From contig DAOSEC010000026.1 in the NCBI GenBank assembly GCA_035362935.1, forward strand, positions 1-20,264: a DNA stretch of 20,264 nucleotides, in the 5' to 3' direction. This document shows, one piece after another, positions 8,641 to 15,199 of this stretch. The stretch comes from DAOSEC01 sp035362935. Its GTDB lineage: Bacteria; Bacillota_I; Bacilli_A; ML615J-28; CAG-313. The position numbers and the translations under genes were made by a program. The stretch's first letter is position 1, and each line of letters begins with the position of its first letter. Under the pieces are notes generated by a model. That model searched no databases. It was given only the letters and a program-made list of their open reading frames with translations, and had not been told where the DNA came from.

Positions 8641-9262
8641 CTGTAATCTCCTCCTCTTGTCTTAACTCATATCGTGCACTAATCGGATTGTATAACAATG
8701 CAATCCAAGTAGTGATTAAACTGAATAAAATAAATATTAAAGAAAAGTTTAAAAATGTGATAATCGCCCAAACGATGATTGTAACAGATACTGCTACAAT
8801 GATGGATGTAATAAAGTGTCTATTCGCAAAATAAAACGAAGTGACTAACAAATCTTTAAATATTTCGAATTGATAATTTCCGTGTAGATAAAAGAAAGAT
8901 GTCGATAAAATGATAAGTTCACCGAGTACAAAATAATGGATCACTAAGATGAGTACTGGCGGAAATTGTTCCATTAAGATAGAAATATTTTCTAAATTAA
9001 CCATGATAATATACACAAACGCAAGTAAAATAAGACTAAAAACAAAGGCATACTTGAACTTACGTTTGATTTGTTTCCAATAATCAGACCATAACGTATA
9101 GATATCGGTATCTTTTGTGATTAATCGTTTTGACATATAAAATAATGCGGATGTCGATGGACCAACCAAGATACCTAAACTCAGTACAGTGGTAGCAATA
9201 TAGAAAATGTTTAGCAAAAATAATTTTACGATGAATATAATAATAGGATTACTTCTGAACAT
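8630..9262 (-). CDS. DUF624 (YesL-like) membrane protein
   Basis: A 210-residue integral membrane protein with about five or six helices. The LGILVGPSTSALFYMSKRL stretch near residues 27-45 is the typical DUF624 signature. In Bacillota, DUF624 genes such as yesL accompany LplABC-type oligosaccharide importers; their exact role is unsettled. The C-terminus is acidic (EEEITDDE) and cytoplasmic. The frame can be opened from a TTG at 9289, but no ribosome-binding site serves that codon, whereas GAGG sits six bases before the ATG at 9262, giving a conventional short N-terminus (MFRSNP). The gene overlaps the next permease gene by 11 bases. Confidence 0.88.
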   Translation of the reverse strand: MFRSNPIIIFIVKLFLLNIFYIATTVLSLGILVGPSTSALFYMSKRLITKDTDIYTLWSDYWKQIKRKFKYAFVFSLILLAFVYIIMVNLENISILMEQFPPVLILVIHYFVLGELIILSTSFFYLHGNYQFEIFKDLLVTSFYFANRHFITSIIVAVSVTIIVWAIITFLNFSLIFILFSLITTWIALLYNPISARYELRQEEEITDDE

Positions 9263-9294
9263 AAGTACCTCTATTCTGTTTGATTCCAATTCAT

Positions 9295-9323
9295 ACTATA
9301 GCATAAATATAAATTAGAATCAA
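9295..9323 (-). promoter_or_regulatory. internal promoter upstream of the DUF624/permease genes
   Basis: Read leftwards: -35 TTGATT (complement of 9318-9323), 17-base spacer, then -10 TATAGT (complement of 9295-9300) preceded by TGC, an extended -10 as in the main operon promoter. The -35 lies within an arm of the hairpin at 9313-9354. Transcription would start near 9288, just before the DUF624 ribosome-binding site, giving the membrane and enzyme genes a route independent of the hairpin. This is based on motif match and spacing only. Confidence 0.5.
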
Positions 9324-9354
9324 ACAGAAACCGTGGTTTCTGTTTGACTCTAAT
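9313..9354 (-). terminator. 20-bp hairpin after the binding-protein gene
   Basis: Arms 9313-9332 and 9335-9354 pair over 20 positions; in the leftward transcript the only mismatch (9319/9348) becomes a G-U wobble. The real loop is about four bases. The downstream strand is U-rich but interrupted (TTTATATTTATG), so this is a weak terminator or an mRNA-stabilising hairpin. This position, directly after the solute-binding-protein gene, is where many ABC operons lower expression of permeases relative to the binding protein. Confidence 0.7.
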
Positions 9355-9364
9355 GTCTGTAGGA

Positions 9365-10876
9365 TTATGGTTGATAATTGTATTGAGGAGTATTTGCTTG
9401 ATACCAAACATTTACTTCTGTTGTCGCATCATTTAATCCACGAGTGGTTTGTAATTCTGTTAAAAACTCGGCAAATGTTTTTGTGTTTGTTGCATTCATA
9501 TATAATGTCATAAAATCAGTGATTGATTGATTAACACCAGATTGTTTTGCACCCCAAACGGTAAATCCAGGAGCATAACCAAGTGGTTCGTAAACACCAA
9601 ATGCTTTGTTTGCTTGTAAGTTCATCGTTTCCCAACTGTGTTGTTGTGTTGCTAATTTTCTAGCTCTTGCTTGCCAATATTGAGAATAATCATCTTCTCT
9701 TGTTCCAGTTAAGAACCAGTCAGCACTGTTTTTTGAATCGAACGGAGTTTTTCCATCTACAACTGGTGTTAAGATTGGATAATACTTACCATCTGTTTTT
9801 GTGAATGTTTCCCCTTCTTTTCCGATAGCGATTTCTAAGAAGTTGGTAGGATCAAGTTTTGCATTTAACCATTTAATGGTCGCAACTGCTTCTTTTTCCA
9901 TATATTTCGGAATCGCAATGAAGAATACGATGGAACGGTCTAACTTAATTTGTTTTGTGTTGTTTGCTCCCATTAAACCTGTAATGTATCCAACATATTG
10001 ATTAGGGTTTGCCATAAATTGATCAATTGTAATACTCTTATTGTTTGCAATACCGGTATAAATTGGATTTCCTGCCCACCATGCTGATACGATGAATGCT
10101 GCATCACCAGTGATGAATTTTTCTTGGCAGTTTGTAGATGCTGTTAAGTATTGTTCTTGAAGTAAACCTGATGTATTCAAATCCTTAATATAATCTACGT
10201 AATTTTGATATTGAGCTGTTTGTGTCCAATGTTTGATTTGTCCGTTTGTTTGTGGAACCCACTCTGTAACGATACCAAACGCGCTGCGGATTGGTTCAAT
10301 ACTATGAGCTACTGTACAGAAAGGAATTTGAACTCCTGCTGTTTTTAATGTTTGTAATGTTGTTTTGAACCCATCAAGCGTTGTTGGTAATGATGTAATA
10401 CCATGTTGAGCTAAAATATCCATTCTAGCAAACAATGCACTGTTGATGTTTTCTGATGGATTCTTTTGAGGAATACCAAAGATTTTGTCATCGAATGTAG
10501 CGGTTGCCCAAGTTTGAGCACTCATTGCTGATTTGATGTTTGGTCCATGTTCATCCAATAACTTAGAAATATCAAGCAAAGCGTTACTTGATCTTAGTTT
10601 ATTGAATTGGTTTGGAGTTAATGTCATAGAGTTGTATCTAGCTTGACCAGCAATATCCAAGTACAATTTTTCATCTGTATTGGTTTGTGGTAAAACCGCA
10701 TAGTTCACTTTTTGACCAGTTAAACGTTCGATCACTGCTGCGTTTGGATCTGTATTCGGATCACCATACGTATTAAACTGCATCAAATGGGTTAGTTCAT
10801 CTACACTCGTGTTGTCACACCCTGCAACAACGAATAGTGATAAACTTAAAACAAGTAATAAAACTAGTTTTTTCAT
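9365..10876 (-). CDS. solute-binding lipoprotein of a carbohydrate ABC importer (LplA type)
   Basis: A 503-residue extracellular solute-binding protein. It starts with a lipoprotein signal peptide, MKKLVLLLVL onward, ending in the lipobox VAGC with lipidated Cys20. After cleavage it would be tethered to the outer face of the membrane. The length and blocks such as NTYGDPNTDPNAAVIERLTG and DKIFGIPQKNPSENIN fit the LplA/YtcQ branch of family 1 sugar-binding proteins, which deliver oligosaccharides to two-permease importers. Aromatic and Asn-rich stretches are consistent with a sugar site. AAGGAG lies before the ATG. It is the first gene of the leftward operon, after a roughly 100-base leader, and is followed by a strong hairpin, so it should be the most expressed product. 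Confidence 0.94.
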   Translation of the reverse strand: MKKLVLLLVLSLSLFVVAGCDNTSVDELTHLMQFNTYGDPNTDPNAAVIERLTGQKVNYAVLPQTNTDEKLYLDIAGQARYNSMTLTPNQFNKLRSSNALLDISKLLDEHGPNIKSAMSAQTWATATFDDKIFGIPQKNPSENINSALFARMDILAQHGITSLPTTLDGFKTTLQTLKTAGVQIPFCTVAHSIEPIRSAFGIVTEWVPQTNGQIKHWTQTAQYQNYVDYIKDLNTSGLLQEQYLTASTNCQEKFITGDAAFIVSAWWAGNPIYTGIANNKSITIDQFMANPNQYVGYITGLMGANNTKQIKLDRSIVFFIAIPKYMEKEAVATIKWLNAKLDPTNFLEIAIGKEGETFTKTDGKYYPILTPVVDGKTPFDSKNSADWFLTGTREDDYSQYWQARARKLATQQHSWETMNLQANKAFGVYEPLGYAPGFTVWGAKQSGVNQSITDFMTLYMNATNTKTFAEFLTELQTTRGLNDATTEVNVWYQANTPQYNYQP

Positions 10877-10957
10877 TTTGTTCTCCTTTTCTTTCTACTA
10901 CATATCGTAGTTTTTATTGTAAGTGATGGTTTACAAAAACTGATGCTATGCAATTTT

Positions 10958-10973
10958 TGAAAACGCTTTTCCA
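10958..10973. promoter_or_regulatory. cre-like box (possible CcpA/LacI-family site)
   Basis: TGAAAACGCTTTTCCA contains GAAAA-CGC-TTTTC, an inverted repeat around CG. It matches 12 of 14 positions of the TGWNANCGNTNWCA catabolite-response consensus, failing at the last two. It lies just downstream of the predicted leftward start (about 10978), where a bound repressor would block elongation into the transport operon. No CcpA gene is in the window. Confidence 0.45.
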
Positions 10974-10974
10974 C

Positions 10975-10986
10975 TTGTATATACAT
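10975..10986. promoter_or_regulatory. operator-like palindrome A, over the leftward -10/start
   Basis: TTGTATATACAT matches 11 of 12 positions of the palindrome TTGTATATACAA, the operator type bound by TreR-like GntR/HutC regulators. It overlaps the edge of the leftward -10 box and the transcription start. One of four such sites in this region. Confidence 0.6.
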
Positions 10987-11013
10987 TATAGCATACGATT
11001 TTCACGAATGCAA
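10985..11013 (-). promoter_or_regulatory. main promoter of the leftward transport/catabolic operon
   Basis: Read leftwards: -35 TTGCAT (complement of 11008-11013), a 17-base spacer, and -10 TATAAT (complement of 10985-10990) with an upstream TGC forming an extended -10. The predicted start is near 10978, leaving a leader of about 100 bases before the binding-protein gene. Palindrome A overlaps the -10/start and palindrome B lies just upstream of the -35, an arrangement suited to repression. Confidence 0.75.
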
Positions 11014-11020
11014 GAAAAAG

Positions 11021-11032
11021 TTGTATAAACAA
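11021..11032. promoter_or_regulatory. operator-like palindrome B, upstream of the leftward -35
   Basis: TTGTATAAACAA matches 11 of 12 positions of TTGTATATACAA; with flanks (AGTTGTATAAACAAGT) the right half extends to ACAAGT, as in site D. It lies eight bases upstream of the leftward -35 box. Confidence 0.6.
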
Positions 11033-11050
11033 GTAAATTTTTTTTATTAT

Positions 11051-11062
11051 TTGTCTATACAA
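11051..11062. promoter_or_regulatory. operator-like palindrome C, upstream of the rightward -35
   Basis: TTGTCTATACAA matches 11 of 12 positions of TTGTATATACAA. It lies six bases upstream of the rightward -35 box, mirroring site B on the other arm. Confidence 0.6.
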
Positions 11063-11068
11063 TTATAC

Positions 11069-11097
11069 TTGACCTTCTTGTCTTTACAAGTTATAAT
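11069..11097 (+). promoter_or_regulatory. promoter of the rightward three-gene operon
   Basis: -35 TTGACC (11069-11074), a 17-base spacer, then -10 TATAAT (11092-11097), a near-consensus sigma-A promoter. Start is predicted near 11104, giving a leader of about 23 bases with AAGGAGG at 11114-11120, six bases before the ATG at 11127. Palindrome D fills the spacer, so binding there should exclude RNA polymerase. Confidence 0.78.
11078..11089. promoter_or_regulatory. operator-like palindrome D, inside the rightward spacer
   Basis: TTGTCTTTACAA matches 10 of 12 positions of TTGTATATACAA and has the outer extension CTTGT...ACAAG. It lies between the -35 and -10 of the rightward promoter. It is the weakest of the four matches, but its position is the one expected of an operator. 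Confidence 0.55.
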
Positions 11098-11126
11098 GTT
11101 AGTAGAATGATTTAAGGAGGTAAATA

Positions 11127-11816
11127 ATGAATCAATTAGTAAATTTAATGAAAAAGAATAAAATGACTTTAGTTGCAAGTCTACCAAAAAACGATTATGA
11201 CTTGGCAAAGGCAGCTTGGGAACATGGTGCAGACGTCATTAAACTACATATCAATGTCACACACAATGCAAGTAAGACCGTATTTGGAACACTTGATCAA
11301 GAACGTCCCATTCTAGAACGAATCTTAAAAGACTCCCCGATTCCAGTTGGTGTGGTCGCAGGTGATGATCCTTTAAAAGCAGAACGTGACATTCCACTAC
11401 TTGCGAACATGGGATTTGACTTTATATCACTTTATGGTCATCATGCACCAGCTTCGATGATCAAACGTAAGGATATCAATTTTATGTATTCAATTAATCA
11501 TACCTATACGATCGATGAAATCAAAGAAATCGGTAGAGGAGATGTTGCGGATATCTTTGAATTATCAATTATGGCACCAGATACATATGGAGAACGCCTA
11601 ACAGCACGAGACATCACAAAATACTTTATCATATGCCAAAACTCTAAGATTCCGGTGTTAATGCCAACGCAACACTTAGTGTATCCAATTGATGTCCCTA
11701 TCTTATACAAATCAGGAATCAAAGCAATTATGATTGGTGCTGTATGCATGGGACAAACCGTAGAATCCGTATCTTCGACTACAAAAGCATTCAAAGAAGC
11801 AATCAGTAGGTTATAG
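11127..11816 (+). CDS. (beta/alpha)8-barrel protein of unknown function
   Basis: I do not recognise the exact family. The 229 residues show eight evenly spaced hydrophobic strands in a TIM-barrel rhythm: TLVASLP (14-20), DVIKLHI (36-42), PVGVVAGD (73-80), FDFISLYGH (97-105), INFMYSI (117-123), DIFELSI (142-148), IPVLMPTQH (175-183) and IKAIMIGA (198-205). Polar residues at strand ends (Lys39, His41, Asp80, His105, Glu145, Gln182, His183) are candidate active-site groups, and the last strand plus Gly-Ala could bind a phosphate. It has general similarity to sugar-phosphate epimerases or aldolases such as NanE, but nothing specific enough to name. No signal peptide. First gene of the rightward operon, with an ideal ribosome-binding site; one base separates it from the DUF4127 gene. 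Confidence 0.82.
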   Translation: MNQLVNLMKKNKMTLVASLPKNDYDLAKAAWEHGADVIKLHINVTHNASKTVFGTLDQERPILERILKDSPIPVGVVAGDDPLKAERDIPLLANMGFDFISLYGHHAPASMIKRKDINFMYSINHTYTIDEIKEIGRGDVADIFELSIMAPDTYGERLTARDITKYFIICQNSKIPVLMPTQHLVYPIDVPILYKSGIKAIMIGAVCMGQTVESVSSTTKAFKEAISRL

Positions 11817-11817
11817 T

Positions 11818-13317
11818 ATGAAGCATATCGGATTAGTACCCTTAGATAGTAGGCCATGCAATACAACATTTATTGAACATCTTTGCCAAACAGCCAATGC
11901 GAAGTTAATATCGTTTCCGAAAGAATTATTAGGAAGATTATTCAAAGGAGCATCGATTCATAAAATCGATAATTGGATTTTAGCAAACTATATGGAATTA
12001 GATTATTTGATTCTATCATCGGATGCTTTGGTCTTTGGTGGACTTGTGCAATCTAGAAGTGGAGTCTATGAAGCAAAGCGATTAGACGACATCAAAACAA
12101 TATTACAAATTATGAAACTAAACAAACCAAGTTTACAAATCTATGTCTTTGATACAATTATGAGAACATCGATTTCAACCACCGACAAAGAAACTGCGAA
12201 ATATTGGAAGATGATGAATCAGTTTTCGTTCCACCAAGGAAGATACTTACATACAAAAGAGGAAGAAAGTCTTCAAATCTATCAAGACCTAGAAAAAGCA
12301 ATCCCAAAACATATTTTTGAAACGTACTACCATGCTCGTAAGCAAAAACATCAAATGAATGTGTTTTTTGTGGAAGCAGTCAAAGAAAAATTAGTCGATT
12401 ATTTGATTTTACTTCAAGAAGATTCATCCATCTATGGCGTGCAGAAGCAAGAACAAGCAATTTTACATGAATTGATTGAGTCATATCATCTTTCACAAAT
12501 GGTGCGAATCTACAACGGAACCGATGAAGGAGCAGCAACTCTTCTTTCACGAGCTCTATTATATAAGGAAGAAATCCAACCAAAACTATTTGTACTAGTA
12601 CCAAAACCTAACATTTTGAAACAAGTGATGGCATTTGAAGATCACCCATTTGAACACAATGTAAAAGAAATGGTAGAAGCTTCGCATATGGTGTTAACCG
12701 CCGATGCGAAAGATGCTGACATGATACTTGCCATTTATGTCGAAGAACTTGATAACGAAATGCATTTAGAAGAAGATCAAGAAATCTATGATCCAAATAA
12801 AAACCGTTCTTATCAATACTTTACAACACAAATCAACTATTATCATACGATTGGAAAACCAGTTGCTTTGGCGGATATCTTTATGCCCAATGGTGGTTCA
12901 TTCCCGCTTCTTCAAGCAATCAATTACAAAAAACTAAAAGGATATTCCGCTTGGAATACCGCATCTAATACCTTAGGTACCCTTCTTGGACAAATTGCTT
13001 CTTATTTAATAGGAAAAGCAAATAATCCAAATGTCGAATACGACAATGATTTATTTACCTTAGAACGTATCTTAGATGATTCCATATTCCAAACAATCGT
13101 TCGCAAAGAAATCAATCAACATGCCAACCAACGAAACATCAATATTTATGCGCTTGGTGATGCTGGAAAACAATACGAAGTACTGTTACAAAAACGTATG
13201 AAAGAACTCACCGCTTCGATTACTTCAATTGACTACGATGTTGTATTTCCATGGAATCGAACCTTTGAAGCACAAGTGATTCTAAAACCTAAAAAAGGAC
13301 AACAAATCTATGAATAA
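11818..13317 (+). CDS. DUF4127 family protein (right copy)
   Basis: A 499-residue second DUF4127 protein. It keeps every block found in the left copy, at similar places: PLDSRPCN (8-15), DALVFGGLVQSR (69-80), QEDSSIYG (200-207), NGTDE (233-237), YSAWNTASN (376-384) and PWNRTFE (478-484). Overall the two differ strongly, so they are old paralogues or separately acquired homologues with related but distinct substrates, not a recent duplication. It is cytoplasmic. The start is one base after the TIM-barrel gene's stop, with TAGG seven bases ahead of the ATG, and the stop overlaps the next ATG by eight bases, so the three rightward genes are translated as a unit. Function is unassigned; I infer a catabolic enzyme from its partners. 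Confidence 0.9.
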   Translation: MKHIGLVPLDSRPCNTTFIEHLCQTANAKLISFPKELLGRLFKGASIHKIDNWILANYMELDYLILSSDALVFGGLVQSRSGVYEAKRLDDIKTILQIMKLNKPSLQIYVFDTIMRTSISTTDKETAKYWKMMNQFSFHQGRYLHTKEEESLQIYQDLEKAIPKHIFETYYHARKQKHQMNVFFVEAVKEKLVDYLILLQEDSSIYGVQKQEQAILHELIESYHLSQMVRIYNGTDEGAATLLSRALLYKEEIQPKLFVLVPKPNILKQVMAFEDHPFEHNVKEMVEASHMVLTADAKDADMILAIYVEELDNEMHLEEDQEIYDPNKNRSYQYFTTQINYYHTIGKPVALADIFMPNGGSFPLLQAINYKKLKGYSAWNTASNTLGTLLGQIASYLIGKANNPNVEYDNDLFTLERILDDSIFQTIVRKEINQHANQRNINIYALGDAGKQYEVLLQKRMKELTASITSIDYDVVFPWNRTFEAQVILKPKKGQQIYE

Positions 13318-14650
13318 GATCTATGATGTGATTGTGTGTGGTGCAGGAACCTCAGGAATGATTGCTGCAATAGCTGCGGCTAGAAACAACGCATCTGTGC
13401 TTCTTGTTGAAAAATATGGCTTTTTAGGTGGCACCAACACAGCAGCAATGGTATGGCCTTTGATGACATTTCATCACAACCTTACTCAAACAACAGGTGG
13501 TATCGCAAACGAAATCATAGAGCGTTTACAAGCCTCTCGTGGTAGTTTAGGGCACGTTCAAGACCCCATTGGGTTTTGTTCAACCATTACGCCAATTGAT
13601 GTTGAATCGTTAAAAGCACTCTATTTTGACTATTGTGACGAAGAACATATTGACCTCTTACTTCATACCTTTATCATAGATGTCATTAAGGATGGCTCTT
13701 TCATCAAGGGGATAAAAGTCGCAAATAAGTCTGGTATTACAGAACTATATGCTAAGGTTGTGATTGATGCAACGGGGGATGCTGATGTTTGTAAAATTGC
13801 CGGATGCCCTTATGTAATGGGTCGAGATGATGATCACTTAAGTCAACCAATGACGATGATGTTTACGATGAAACAAGTAAACCTAAATAAAGTAAAAGAT
13901 TATATGAAAAAGCATCCAGAAGACTTTATGCAAGATACTACCTATAGTGGTGATTATCTTGCGGTCAGTGGATTTTTCTCTAAAGTAAAATTAGCAAAAG
14001 AACGAAATGATTATACATTAAACCGCGACCGTGTGTTATTCTTTCAAGGTATGAAAGAAGATGAAGTTTCCGTTAACATGACAAGAGTATCTGGACTTAA
14101 TGGAACAAATGCTTGGGAGTTATCTTTAGCTGAACAACTAGCACGAAAACAAGTAAAAGATGTTATCAAATTTCTTACAACATACATTCCAGGATTTGAA
14201 GATGCATATTTATTAACAACTCCTGCTCAAATTGGAGTAAGAGAAACTAGACACATTGAAGGGTTATACATCCTCACCAAAGACGATATCTTACAAGGAA
14301 GAAGATTTGATGATGCGATTGCAATTGGAGCCTTTCCAATTGACATCCACGCACCTATTGGGGCTAACTTAGAACTCCTCAATCTTGATGGACATAAAAA
14401 GTATCAAATTCCTGTTAGAACCCTCTTACCTATTAATACAGTAGGATTAATTGTAACAGGACGAGCAATCAGTGCCACCCATGAAGCCAATGCTTCAGCA
14501 CGAGTATCTCCAACTGCGATGTCACTCGGACAAGCAGCAGGAACCCTTGCAGCACTCGCAGTCAAGAAAAACATTGCTCCCCATCAAATAGATGTCAAAC
14601 TACTACAAGATACATTAAGAAGACAAGGACAAATTATTGATATCGATTAA
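13310..14650 (+). CDS. FAD-dependent oxidoreductase (FAD_oxidored type, right copy)
   Basis: A 446-residue flavoprotein. N-terminal FAD-binding motif VIVCGAGTSGMIAA (7-20) has the standard GxGxxG, followed by VEKYGFLGGTNT. The C-terminal part holds GRAISATHEANASARVSPTA and then SLGQAAGTLAALAV, the usual family end that closes over FAD. It is about 80 residues shorter than the left copy at 5078 and clearly diverged from it. The ATG overlaps the DUF4127 stop by eight bases; AAAGGA lies inside that gene. Cytoplasmic, with no signal peptide. It presumably oxidises or dehydrogenates an intermediate related to that handled by the left copy. Last gene of the rightward operon, followed directly by a terminator. 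Confidence 0.9.
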   Translation: MNKIYDVIVCGAGTSGMIAAIAAARNNASVLLVEKYGFLGGTNTAAMVWPLMTFHHNLTQTTGGIANEIIERLQASRGSLGHVQDPIGFCSTITPIDVESLKALYFDYCDEEHIDLLLHTFIIDVIKDGSFIKGIKVANKSGITELYAKVVIDATGDADVCKIAGCPYVMGRDDDHLSQPMTMMFTMKQVNLNKVKDYMKKHPEDFMQDTTYSGDYLAVSGFFSKVKLAKERNDYTLNRDRVLFFQGMKEDEVSVNMTRVSGLNGTNAWELSLAEQLARKQVKDVIKFLTTYIPGFEDAYLLTTPAQIGVRETRHIEGLYILTKDDILQGRRFDDAIAIGAFPIDIHAPIGANLELLNLDGHKKYQIPVRTLLPINTVGLIVTGRAISATHEANASARVSPTAMSLGQAAGTLAALAVKKNIAPHQIDVKLLQDTLRRQGQIIDID

Positions 14651-14654
14651 AAAA

Positions 14655-14676
14655 CTCGAGCAATTATTTGCTCGAG
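14655..14676. terminator. bidirectional intrinsic terminator between convergent genes
   Basis: CTCGAGCAA (14655-14663), loop TTAT, and TTGCTCGAG (14668-14676) give a perfect 9-bp stem. Rightwards it is followed by a T-rich stretch (TCTTCTTTTCTTTTTTT); leftwards the complement of 14649-14654 gives TTTTTT. It serves both the right FAD gene and the membrane-protein gene coming from the right, whose TAA (14664-14666) lies in the loop. Confidence 0.88.
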
Positions 14677-15140
14677 GTCTTCTTTTCTTTTTTTAGCTCA
14701 ATGAGTTTATGCCACAGTAGAAATACTCCTAAATGTAAGAGTTGATAAACAAGTCCAAACACAATGGGGTTCACTATGGTATAATCTACCCCAAAAAAGT
14801 TTCCTAAATTTGATTGTAAGACTAACGTATGAACAAATGCTATGAAAGCAACAATCACAAAACTAATCACAATGTTTTTCATCGTATTGAAAAACATTCC
14901 ATGTTTTTCTTTCGAAAACATAGTTATATTTCCATATTTCATCGTTGAAGTAATGGGATCAATTAAGAACGTACTAACTAACCCAAGGATAAGTGCTACT
15001 AAAAAGTATGCAGCATATCCAACGATTCCAGTCATGTAAAAAATAACAAAGGCTACCATACCCGCAAACCATGCTCGTAACAGCCATTCTTTGATTCCCA
15101 TTTTCGGTTGTTTCTTTATATGATCAGTCAAATCTATCAC
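14664..15140 (-). CDS. small four-helix membrane protein, unknown family
   Basis: A 158-residue integral membrane protein I cannot assign. Hydrophobic segments lie at about 23-41, 43-60, 88-108 and 123-143, arranged as two pairs around a charged central loop (KYGNITMFSKEKHG). The N-terminus is cationic and the C-terminus ends in a lysine-rich tail, probably cytoplasmic. The predicted start is GTG at 15140; it follows a good promoter, but the Shine-Dalgarno match (GAAATGA) is poor. The ATG for Met14 is an alternative start without an obvious site. Monocistronic, running against the catabolic operon and sharing its terminator. No functional link to its neighbours is apparent. Confidence 0.72.
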   Translation of the reverse strand: MIDLTDHIKKQPKMGIKEWLLRAWFAGMVAFVIFYMTGIVGYAAYFLVALILGLVSTFLIDPITSTMKYGNITMFSKEKHGMFFNTMKNIVISFVIVAFIAFVHTLVLQSNLGNFFGVDYTIVNPIVFGLVYQLLHLGVFLLWHKLIELKKEKKTSSK

Positions 15141-15170
15141 TCATTTCTTTTTACTAACTTATCACGACAC

Positions 15171-15199
15171 ATTATAGTCAATAAAGTAAGAAATATCAA
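15171..15199 (-). promoter_or_regulatory. promoter of the small membrane-protein gene
   Basis: Read leftwards: -35 TTGATA (complement of 15194-15199), 17-base spacer, -10 TATAAT (complement of 15171-15176). The start is predicted near 15164, a leader of about 24 bases before the GTG at 15140. No comparably good promoter could be placed for the divergent oxidoreductase gene; a lone TATAAT at 15220-15225 lacks a convincing -35. Confidence 0.65.

Noticed and set aside
9263..9289. Nine-codon TTG-initiated extension of DUF624
   Set aside because: It would place the ribosome-binding site of the ATG at 9262 inside the coding region and has no site of its own; the start of the internal transcript would also fall there.
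10917..10936. TTGTAA/TTACAA inverted repeat as a fifth operator
   Set aside because: The half-sites are eight bases apart, unlike the compact 12-bp palindromes A to D; it lies in the leader and could be a small hairpin or chance.
11504..11869. Leftward 121-codon open frame
   Set aside because: Antisense to the TIM-barrel gene, which has an ideal ribosome-binding site, promoter and coupled neighbour.
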